In this document: positions 56,377-64,000 of the stretch, one piece after another
Position numbering within the stretch: position 1 is the stretch's first letter
Layout: each line of letters starts with the position of its first letter
Assembly: GCA_009929775.1 (NCBI GenBank)
Contig: RZZS01000002.1
Location: 1 to 64,000 of the forward strand
Length of the DNA stretch: 64,000 nucleotides
Reading direction: 5' to 3'
Source of the DNA: Alphaproteobacteria bacterium
GTDB taxonomy: Bacteria; Pseudomonadota; Alphaproteobacteria; Micavibrionales; Micavibrionaceae
The notes under the pieces: generated by a model
Told to the model about the DNA's origin: nothing
Database searches by the model: none
Seen by the model: the letters and a program-made list of their open reading frames with translations, nothing else
Made by a program: the position numbers and the translations under genes

Positions 56377-59037
56377 ATGAACATAACAGCGAAACGCATA
56401 TTCAAATATACGGTGATGCCGGGAGTGGTCCCGATGTTTCGCGATCTCGCGCAATCGGGGTTCTCGAATGTTGCCTTTTTGATGGCGCAAATACTGAATA
56501 TGGCGAAGCTTCTTCCGGCCGGTCACCCGTATTTGCGCGCCGTCAATATGGGCCGGTTCGGCATCCGGCACGTCCTCGCGGAATCCGGGCGCAATCTGAC
56601 CTTCGATCGGTCGCATATCGATCAGATTGTGATCTATTTCGCGATTCTGCTTGCCTTCGTCCTGCTGGTGGTTCAATGCGCGCTGCTGCTGCTTTCCCTT
56701 CTTGTACAGCCGGCTCTTGCCGCGATGCCCGCCAACTACGGTGAATTCTTCGTCACGGACAACCCGCTTTACGACATTGCATTTATTTTGCTGGACAGCG
56801 TCTTTGGCGTGCCGGACATGTTTGAGTCCTGTGTTGAGCAAATGGTCGCCTGCAACCACAATCCGCTTGACGGCAACCCTGGCATGGATGCTTCCGGCCC
56901 GGTATATACATCGTTCCCGTCGGCATTCCATCTCGGTCTACAGCAGCTTTTCCGGCTTTACAGCATAACGCTGATGATTATTGCCGTGCTGATTTTCTGC
57001 TATTTCATCGTAACGATGATCGGGGAGACGGCGCAGGACGGTACGCCTTTCGGTCGCCGGTTCAACCATGTCTGGGCTCCTTTGCGCATGGTCGTGGCTC
57101 TTGGCCTTTTGGTCCCGATTGGAACCTTTGGTCTTAATTCCGGGCAGTACATTACCCTGTTTGCGGCCAAATGGGGTTCCGGTTTCGCGACCAACGCCTG
57201 GATTCTGTTCAACGATACCCTGACCGGCACCTATCTCGGCGATCAGGAGGATCTTATTGCCCAGCCCAAAATCCCGGATCTGGATCAACTGATCAAGTTC
57301 ATGCTTGTGGCGCAGACCTGTAGGCACGCCTATGCAAATGTTCACGAGGACATGGCCATAGGCCAGACCAACGAAATCCGACCCTACCTCGTCCGGGATC
57401 CCTTGATGGCTCCGATAGCACAGCTCTGGATTGGAACGACCTGGGATCAGGGCGTCAGGTGGAGTCAAAACCGAACGATGGTCGTTCATTGGGGTTACCA
57501 AAATCCGGAGGGGGCGCCCGGTGTCAAAGGCAACGTTGCTCCTCTCTGCGGTGCCTTGAATCTTCCGATGGTCGACATGGACGAGCCGGGCGCTGTCTAC
57601 CTTCAGCGTTTTTATTACACCTTTCTACAAAATCTTTATCAAGCCTTTGATAACGATGGGCGAATCATCGCCAGACGTAATGCGGCCACTATCAATGACC
57701 CCCAGCAAGCTGCGGCGGAAACCGACCGTTACCAGCGCATTGAAATGTATTATGCGCAAATGCGCATTGCTCTCGAGAATGGTGTCGCTATACAGCGCGC
57801 CTCTGCTGAAGTGGAGGCCGATGCGCTCGAACTTTACGGCTGGGCAGGGGCTTCGATATGGTACAACAAGGTCGCCCAGATGAACGGGGCTGTGACAAAT
57901 GCGGTCTTCAACATTCCCCGCCCGAAATTATGGCCTCATGTGCTTGAGAAGGTGTTGAAGGAGAAGCAGCAGACCGACTCGTCCTTTACAGAGGCAACGA
58001 AATTTGATCGCCGACTCGGTGGTGACAAGGACACCGTTGATTTCTCCGAATTCGAGCACGACCTGTACGAAGCGACGAGCGACGCATATAAAATTCTTAA
58101 GGAAGACGGCGGCCGCTTGATGGACGAGCATTCGAGCACGACCGGTAACTGGCTGGTCGACATGATTAATTTTCTTCTGGGCACAGAAGGGCTGATGAAT
58201 ATCCGCGAAAATGTGGACGTCCACCCGCTGGCGCAGCTCTCGGCCATAGGCAAGTCGCTTATCGAAAGCACGATCCGCAATCTGGCGCTTGCAACGGGTG
58301 CCGGTATCGTAACCGTGGCGACCAGCTCGGGCGTGACCCAGGTCGCCAGCAGCCTTCTGGTCACGTTCGCGATGATCGGTCTTACGGCGGGGTTCGCCTT
58401 GCACTACGTCATTCCGTTCCTGCCGTTCCTTTACTTCTTCTTTTCCGTCGGCGGTTGGATCAAGGGGATTTTTGAAGCGATGGTCGGCGTTCCGCTATGG
58501 GCGCTCGCGCACATTCGCATCGATGGGCAGGGGCTTCCGGGGGATGCCGCCGTCAACGGGTACTTCCTGATTTTTGAAGTGTTCCTGCGGCCTATCCTCA
58601 TGCTCTTCGGTCTTCTGGGCAGTATCCTGATTTTCGCGGCCGCCGTGCGCGTACTCAACGACATCTGGGACCTTGTGATCCATAACGTCGGTGGCTTCGA
58701 CCTCGAGAATCAGGCCGATCCCGATCTCACGGATATTGAGTTCTATCGCAACGCGATCGATCAGTTCTTCTTCCTGATTATTTACACGATCATGGTCTAC
58801 CTGCTCGGTATTTCGAGCTTCAAGATGGTCTATCTCGTGCCGAACAACATCCTGCGCTGGATGGGCGCGAGCGTTGCGACCTTCGGCGACCAAAGCCAGG
58901 ATCCGACCGAAGGTCTGATGCAAACCGTCGCGATCGGCGGCGGCAGTGTTTCCAGCCAGCTTTCCGGAGCAGCCAAACAGGGTGGTGCGGCAGCCCAGGG
59001 TCTGGCCGATATGGCAACCGGTCGCAAGCCGACTTAA
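56377..59037 (+). CDS. DotA/TraY-family polytopic membrane protein, paralog 2
   Basis: DGTPFGRRFNHVWAPLRMVVALGLLVPIGTFGLNSGQYITLFAAKWGSGFATNAW; GWAGASIWYNKVAQMNG; FEAMVGVPLWALAHIRIDGQGLPGDAAVNGYFLIFEVFLRPIL. Confidence 0.85.
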   Translation: MNITAKRIFKYTVMPGVVPMFRDLAQSGFSNVAFLMAQILNMAKLLPAGHPYLRAVNMGRFGIRHVLAESGRNLTFDRSHIDQIVIYFAILLAFVLLVVQCALLLLSLLVQPALAAMPANYGEFFVTDNPLYDIAFILLDSVFGVPDMFESCVEQMVACNHNPLDGNPGMDASGPVYTSFPSAFHLGLQQLFRLYSITLMIIAVLIFCYFIVTMIGETAQDGTPFGRRFNHVWAPLRMVVALGLLVPIGTFGLNSGQYITLFAAKWGSGFATNAWILFNDTLTGTYLGDQEDLIAQPKIPDLDQLIKFMLVAQTCRHAYANVHEDMAIGQTNEIRPYLVRDPLMAPIAQLWIGTTWDQGVRWSQNRTMVVHWGYQNPEGAPGVKGNVAPLCGALNLPMVDMDEPGAVYLQRFYYTFLQNLYQAFDNDGRIIARRNAATINDPQQAAAETDRYQRIEMYYAQMRIALENGVAIQRASAEVEADALELYGWAGASIWYNKVAQMNGAVTNAVFNIPRPKLWPHVLEKVLKEKQQTDSSFTEATKFDRRLGGDKDTVDFSEFEHDLYEATSDAYKILKEDGGRLMDEHSSTTGNWLVDMINFLLGTEGLMNIRENVDVHPLAQLSAIGKSLIESTIRNLALATGAGIVTVATSSGVTQVASSLLVTFAMIGLTAGFALHYVIPFLPFLYFFFSVGGWIKGIFEAMVGVPLWALAHIRIDGQGLPGDAAVNGYFLIFEVFLRPILMLFGLLGSILIFAAAVRVLNDIWDLVIHNVGGFDLENQADPDLTDIEFYRNAIDQFFFLIIYTIMVYLLGISSFKMVYLVPNNILRWMGASVATFGDQSQDPTEGLMQTVAIGGGSVSSQLSGAAKQGGAAAQGLADMATGRKPT

Positions 59038-59046
59038 GGAATATGA

Positions 59047-61845
59047 ATGCAGGTCACGAAAGGGCAAATCGCACGCTACACGCTTCTCCCCGGAATTCTG
59101 CCTCGATTTTTCGAGATGTTCGGTCCGGGGCAGGGCCTTATTGCCTCCTGGATGGCGCTGATTTACGGTTCCGTCCGGCTTCTTCCCCCGGCGCACCCGT
59201 ATCTTCGACCCTCCAGCCGCGGCAAGTTCGGCGTTCGCCATGTGATTGGCGAAGCGGGTCGGAACCTGATCTGGGACCTGAAGCATGTAGACCAGATTAT
59301 CGTCTATTTTACGTTGCTTGCCGGGTTTCTCATGCTTCTCTTGCAGTTCCTGTTCTTTGCCGGGGCACTCTTCATTCTTCCTGCCTTCGCGATCGAGAAT
59401 TACATCGGGATTGATATTCCGACGTCGCCGCTGGAAATTTTCGTGACGGACAACCCGCAGCAGGACATCGCTTTCATCCTTCTGGATCTTGTCTTCGGCG
59501 TCCCGGATTCGGGTGGCGGGGCATCCAGCTTTTTCGGTTCGTGCATCGGGACGGGAGGCACGGGTTGTACCGATACTCAAGGCAACGTTTTGCCCCATGA
59601 CGGATCGGCGTTTCCGTTTCCTTTCCATGAAGCGCTTCGGGAAGTCTGGGCTCTTTACAGCTACGGACTGTTCCTCGTTGGCTGCCTGATCATTATTTAT
59701 CTCGTCATTACGACGGCGGGCGAAATGGCCGCGAGCGGTACGCCGTTCGGGCGCCGCTTTAACCGGGTCTGGGCGCCCATCCGGTTGATGTTTTTCTTTT
59801 TCCTGATCGTTCCGATCGTCCACAATCTGAACATTGCGCAAATGGCAACGCTGCACATCGCGAAGTTCGGGTCGAGCATGGCGACGAATGCGTGGATAGT
59901 TTTCAATGAGGCGCTGGTAACGGGGAACACGACTATCCTTTCGGGGAATACGGGCACTATGGGAGAACGATGGATTGTGGACCCCAACGTCCCCGAACCG
60001 GGAACGTCTTTCCAGTTTCTCCATACGGCCATGACCTGTAAGTATGCCGAACGCCTACTTCATAACCGGTATATCCAGCCGTATCTGGTTAAAGGCTCGC
60101 CAAATCCGGAAGCGCGATATTTTGCCAAGTACCCGGCAGATGATCACGTGACAGACGGAATAGAGCCGGCTGGAGCAACGCGTATAAATCTCGACGAGGC
60201 GCTAGCATTTTTCGACAATGGTGACATCGTCATTCGTTTCGGGGAATACAACCCGGATCTATACACAGATCATGCCGGCTATGTTTATCCTTGGTGCGGA
60301 GAACTTGTCCTGAGAAATCCGGGGCTCGCCTCTACGGACTATGGCGTTCCAGAAAAGACCGGAATCTGGATTGCGTTCATGGTCGGGTGGGATCTTCTTC
60401 AGCAAGTCTGGGCAACCGGAGGCCTTGCGCCTACCCTTCACGGTTCGGGATCCAATATTGCACGGAATTTCCTGTTGAGAGAAGGAAACGAGGTTTTGGC
60501 GTCGGATGATCTGCGCCAGATGATCGAGGTCTACAGGACGATCGCAAGCGGCTACATTGCCACTGCTGTAAGAAATCACAGAACAAGGCCAGAGTTCGTT
60601 GTGCCGGACGTCCTGATCGAAAAAGGATGGGCGGGGGCCGCAATATGGTACAGCCGGATCGCTCAGCTCAACGGCCAACTCATCGACGCGTCCAGTGCGG
60701 TGCCAGCTCCGAAGCTCTGGCCCTCGGCGCTTGAGCAGATCATGGAAGCGCGTCGCGCGAACAATATGAACAACACAGGCACGGATCGTTTCGACCCGAA
60801 CCTTGCAGACGGGAAACGGGTCCAGTTCGAGCGGGAGGAAGAAGTCGATGTGGCACGGGCGGAACGGTTTACGCACAATCTGTGGCTGGATGAAGTGAGT
60901 GAGGTTATCGCGGACGGACGCCCAAGTCGGTCTCACACTGTCATCCATAACCCGCTCATCGACTCCATTAATGCCATTTTCGGCACGCAAGGCCTGTTCG
61001 ATATGCGCGAAAATGCGGACGTCCATCCGCTGGCCCAGCTGACGGGGGCCGGGAAGATGCTTGTCGACAAGGCGTTTGTCGCTTTCGGCTTTTCGGCTGG
61101 CATGTCTCTGGGCGGAGGATTATGGGGAATCCTGAGTGGCAACCCGAGTCCGATGATTGCTTCCATGGCGTCCATTGCCAAGTATGTCGGGGTGGCGGGC
61201 CTGCTGTCCGGTATTATCCTGTATTACGTCGTGCCGTTCATGCCGTTCATCTATTTCTTCTTTGCCGTCATGGGCTGGGTCAAGGCGATTTTTGAGGCCA
61301 TGGTCGGGGTGCCGCTCTGGGCGCTCGCGCACCTGCGAATTGACGGGGACGGTTTGCCGGGGCCCACGGGGATGAACGGCTATTTCCTGCTCTTTGAAAT
61401 CTTTGTACGACCGGTCCTGATCGTGTTCGGGCTGGTGGCGTCTGTATCGGTGCTTGGCGCGGTCGTTTCCGTTCTGAACGAGATTTTCGAGCTTGTTGTG
61501 GTTAACCTTACAGGGAGGGACCCGAATGACGTTCAGGCCGACGATCCGACCCAGCTGGAGTTTTACCGCAACGCCGTCGACCAGTTTTTCTACACGATCA
61601 TCTATGTCATCATCGTTTATATGATGGCGCTCTCCTGCTTCAAGCTGATCGACCTCGTGCCGGGCAACATCATGCGCTGGCTCGGCGCAAGCATCGCGGT
61701 CTTCGGCGATGCCGAGAAGAACGCGGCCGGTCAGATCACCCGCCTGACCTCGATGGGAACGACGAGCGCGGGCATGCAGGTGAACGAAGGACTGAGCGGT
61801 CTCCAGCAAGGGGCCTTCATGGGCCACTTCTTCGGCGGGAAATGA
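59047..61845 (+). CDS. DotA/TraY-family polytopic membrane protein, paralog 3
   Basis: SGTPFGRRFNRVWAPIRLMFFFFLIVPIVHNLNIAQMATLHIAKFGSSMATNAW; GWAGAAIWYSRIAQLNG; FEAMVGVPLWALAHLRIDGDGLPGPTGMNGYFLLFEIFVRPVL. Confidence 0.85.
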   Translation: MQVTKGQIARYTLLPGILPRFFEMFGPGQGLIASWMALIYGSVRLLPPAHPYLRPSSRGKFGVRHVIGEAGRNLIWDLKHVDQIIVYFTLLAGFLMLLLQFLFFAGALFILPAFAIENYIGIDIPTSPLEIFVTDNPQQDIAFILLDLVFGVPDSGGGASSFFGSCIGTGGTGCTDTQGNVLPHDGSAFPFPFHEALREVWALYSYGLFLVGCLIIIYLVITTAGEMAASGTPFGRRFNRVWAPIRLMFFFFLIVPIVHNLNIAQMATLHIAKFGSSMATNAWIVFNEALVTGNTTILSGNTGTMGERWIVDPNVPEPGTSFQFLHTAMTCKYAERLLHNRYIQPYLVKGSPNPEARYFAKYPADDHVTDGIEPAGATRINLDEALAFFDNGDIVIRFGEYNPDLYTDHAGYVYPWCGELVLRNPGLASTDYGVPEKTGIWIAFMVGWDLLQQVWATGGLAPTLHGSGSNIARNFLLREGNEVLASDDLRQMIEVYRTIASGYIATAVRNHRTRPEFVVPDVLIEKGWAGAAIWYSRIAQLNGQLIDASSAVPAPKLWPSALEQIMEARRANNMNNTGTDRFDPNLADGKRVQFEREEEVDVARAERFTHNLWLDEVSEVIADGRPSRSHTVIHNPLIDSINAIFGTQGLFDMRENADVHPLAQLTGAGKMLVDKAFVAFGFSAGMSLGGGLWGILSGNPSPMIASMASIAKYVGVAGLLSGIILYYVVPFMPFIYFFFAVMGWVKAIFEAMVGVPLWALAHLRIDGDGLPGPTGMNGYFLLFEIFVRPVLIVFGLVASVSVLGAVVSVLNEIFELVVVNLTGRDPNDVQADDPTQLEFYRNAVDQFFYTIIYVIIVYMMALSCFKLIDLVPGNIMRWLGASIAVFGDAEKNAAGQITRLTSMGTTSAGMQVNEGLSGLQQGAFMGHFFGGK

Positions 61846-61948
61846 TGCACGCCGATAAGGAAGAAAGGCTCTTCGACAGGGCGAATGGAATTGCGGCAAT
61901 TCCAGGCCGGCTTTCGTGAACGAAATCCGTGCAAACGCCGTCTCCTTC

Positions 61949-61975
61949 GGGGACACAACAAGTTATTGTGTCCCC
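61949..61975. repeat. REP-like palindrome, family B: GGGGACACAACAAGTTATTGTGTCCCC
   Basis: 10-bp perfect outer arms, near-identical to the 45034 copy. Confidence 0.93.
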
Positions 61976-62129
61976 ATTGCCCACGGCAATCGCTTGATCG
62001 CCGGTCCCACCCCCTTTTCAAGAGGTGGAGAGGTGTGGCGGCTCCTTTCTCCGCTCATCCGGGGGCGTCGTCAATTCCAATGGAAACGTCGAAGAGCCGA
62101 AAGAAAAAGGCCGGGTTACCGGCCATTTT

Positions 62130-62819
62130 TCATTCGCCGGCCTGCGAGCGCAAATGCTCGAGCAGAACCTCGACCCGTCCGCCGCCTCGCTGGATGATCG
62201 AGGAAAAGTCCGAACGTTGCGTGATCGACATGCTGACGCCTTCGACGATGACGTCGACAATGCGGTAGCGTCCGTCCTTGTAGCGCACAAGCCAGTCGAC
62301 CCGGACTTCCGGATCACCCTGCGGCACGATATGGGATGTGACGAGAACGTCGCGTTTTCCTTCGGGCCGGTAGCTGCGGACCTCAAAGTTCTGGCCTTCA
62401 TAATCCTCGAATCGACGGGAATAGACATTGACGATCATGTCGTTAAAGAGCTTCGAATACTCATCCCGCTGTTGCGGCGTAGCCACCCGCCAGTAGGTGC
62501 CCAAAGCGAAGCGTCCAACGGTATTCATGTCGAAACTGTCTTCGAGGAGCTTCCGGAATTCGGTCTTCCGCTCCTTCTGGCTCATTGAGGCGTCGGATAG
62601 AAAACCTATGGCGCGCTTTCCAAGGCTATCGATGAAGTTCCGTGCTCCAGCAGCTTCTTCGTTCGAAACTCCGGCTTCGCTTGAGACCGTTATTGCAAGG
62701 GATGAAGCCGGAACGGTTGCCCTTTCCGCAGCGACGAAGGCATCGGAATCTGTCACCGCAAAGAACGTAAGAAGGAGGGAAATCGCCGTGCCGCAGGCGA
62801 ACTTTTTTCTGAATTTCAT
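62130..62819 (-). CDS. mlaC: MlaC/Ttg2D-family phospholipid-binding ABC transport protein
   Basis: Signal peptide; RKLLEDSFDMNTVGRFALGTYWRVATPQQRDEYSKLFNDMIVNVYSRRFEDYEGQ...VRVDWLVRYKDGRYRIVDVIVEGVSMSITQRSDFSSII. Confidence 0.9.
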   Translation of the reverse strand: MKFRKKFACGTAISLLLTFFAVTDSDAFVAAERATVPASSLAITVSSEAGVSNEEAAGARNFIDSLGKRAIGFLSDASMSQKERKTEFRKLLEDSFDMNTVGRFALGTYWRVATPQQRDEYSKLFNDMIVNVYSRRFEDYEGQNFEVRSYRPEGKRDVLVTSHIVPQGDPEVRVDWLVRYKDGRYRIVDVIVEGVSMSITQRSDFSSIIQRGGGRVEVLLEHLRSQAGE

Positions 62820-62885
62820 AAAACTCACTTTCTAATACCGAACAATCGGGACAGTGATATCTGTGTCCTGTCCCGCAAATCAAGC

Positions 62886-63632
62886 CTATTCGAAATCGTC
62901 ATAGTCCGGAATTTCAGGGACGAAGGACTGATTGTCCGCCTGATCGCGCGTCAGCGATTCGCGGTGCTGGTAATGGGCACTGCGTAACGTTGCGTAATAA
63001 TCGAGCGAATTTTCCCTCAGGTCCTCAAGCGTGTCCAGAAGCTCCGCACGCTTGTCGATGCCCGTCATGACGAGACGGCCGTAATACAGTTCCTCCTGTT
63101 CCGTGTTGAACAGGTAAAGGCGAAGCGGGTCCGCGTAGGCGTCGATCGCCATGCCCGTATGATCCCGCAGGGAATTCGGACCCAGGACCGGAAGGACGAC
63201 GTACGGACCGTGGGGAACGCCCCAGACCGCAAGGGTCTGGCCGAAATCCTCCTGTTCGTATTCAAGCCGGGCCGCGCTCGCGACGTCGACAAGACCGAGA
63301 ACGCCGAACGTCACGTTGACGAGGCCGCGCGTGACGTCGCTCGCAAACCCCTCAATGTCGCCCTGAAGAAGCTGGTTCGCCGCGTTGACCGGTGTGCGCA
63401 GCGTCCGGAGCACGTTCGTGACGCCTTTGCGGGCCGGTCTGGGTACGACCGCCACGTACCCTTCGGCGACCGGTTTGGCAACCGCTTTGTCGAGTACGTC
63501 GTTGAATTCAAAAACAGCCCGGTTTACCGGTTCGAACGGGTCGTTATATCCAGTTTGGGCCGTCGTCGCCGCGCAGGCAGAGAGCCCGAGACACAGCGTC
63601 CCGAGTGTCAGGTATCTCAGCGTGTCTCTCAT
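62886..63632 (-). CDS. mlaA: MlaA/VacJ family lipoprotein
   Basis: Lipobox LSAC; NDPFEPVNRAVFEFNDVLDKAVAKPVAEGYVAVVPRPARKGVTNVLRTLRTPVNAANQLLQGD. Confidence 0.92.
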   Translation of the reverse strand: MRDTLRYLTLGTLCLGLSACAATTAQTGYNDPFEPVNRAVFEFNDVLDKAVAKPVAEGYVAVVPRPARKGVTNVLRTLRTPVNAANQLLQGDIEGFASDVTRGLVNVTFGVLGLVDVASAARLEYEQEDFGQTLAVWGVPHGPYVVLPVLGPNSLRDHTGMAIDAYADPLRLYLFNTEQEELYYGRLVMTGIDKRAELLDTLEDLRENSLDYYATLRSAHYQHRESLTRDQADNQSFVPEIPDYDDFE

Positions 63633-63838
63633 GCGTGAGGAAATCGCCTTGCCTTTAAATTCGTCCGTCATTGCCTCCCACTCCTTATCGGCAATTATTA
63701 TGCAGTCCCAAGTAAAGCAGTTTGTCGTTACCAGTTGGTTAAAAGAACATCCTGTCTTTTCAACCTGCTTGAAAACCGGCGATCACTATGCGCTTCCCGG
63801 TCCGGGCGGTCAACTGGCGACCGGCACCTTGCGCGTAT

Positions 63839-64000
63839 CTATCCATCCTCAAGATTGAGCATCACCCCGAGGCCGAGAAGAAACGCCATCATCGGTGCCG
63901 ACCAGGCGGCCAGAATGACGGGAATCTGGCCGGACGCGCCCAGAGCTTGCAGGTAGCTGGACACGAAAAAAATCACGAAGCCGAGCAGGATCCCACCCGA
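63839..64000 (-). CDS. lptG: LPS export permease LptG, C-terminal end (truncated by window)
   Basis: Manual minus-strand translation: SGGILLGFVIFFVSSYLQALGASGQIPVILAAWSAPMMAFLLGLGVMLNLEDG*. Confidence 0.7.
   Translation of the reverse strand, partial: SGGILLGFVIFFVSSYLQALGASGQIPVILAAWSAPMMAFLLGLGVMLNLEDG

Noticed and set aside
58495-60024. 509-aa minus-strand ORF spanning two DotA paralogs
   Set aside because: Antisense shadow crossing a gene boundary; no motifs.
53451-61845. Complete conjugative or Dot/Icm secretion locus
   Set aside because: Only DotA/TraY-type proteins are present; no DotB/L ATPases, DotG/H/C/D core proteins, relaxase or coupling protein in the window.
1-64000. CRISPR arrays, rRNA operons, tRNA genes, prophage
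   Set aside because: No direct-repeat/spacer periodicity, rRNA text, tRNA T-loop/acceptor arrangement or phage structural genes recognised; a tRNA could still be missed by eye.

Overview
This is a chromosomal window of an alphaproteobacterium, dense with housekeeping genes. I did not determine the lineage; a Micavibrio-like or Rhodospirillales-like bacterium is only a guess. Blocks in order: addA(partial)-addB-murU-tsaE / fnr; a divL-like kinase with Tyr at the phospho-acceptor site; purU; a three-gene membrane glycosylation cassette interrupted at its 5' end by a RAYT (REP-associated transposase) with flanking REP hairpins; ahcY, rapZ, a Nudix regulator, an orphan LuxI-type synthase, chvG-chvI; folC-accD-trpA-trpB-trpF-pyrF-lapA-ihfB-rpsA-cmk-aroA; a GGDEF/EAL protein; hisI; a tandem DUF1566 (Lcl) family with a decayed third copy; a LysM3-CHAP protein; folE; cysS; hsp20-DUF1150; ptsN-hpf-rpoN; ettA; and mlaC-mlaA-lptG. 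The most striking feature is 53451-61845: three consecutive, full-length, diverged DotA/TraY-family polytopic membrane proteins with no other type IVB secretion genes visible in the window. Two unrelated REP-like palindrome families are present. No rRNA, tRNA or CRISPR array was recognised. All calls are by reading sequence and motifs; no database search was run.
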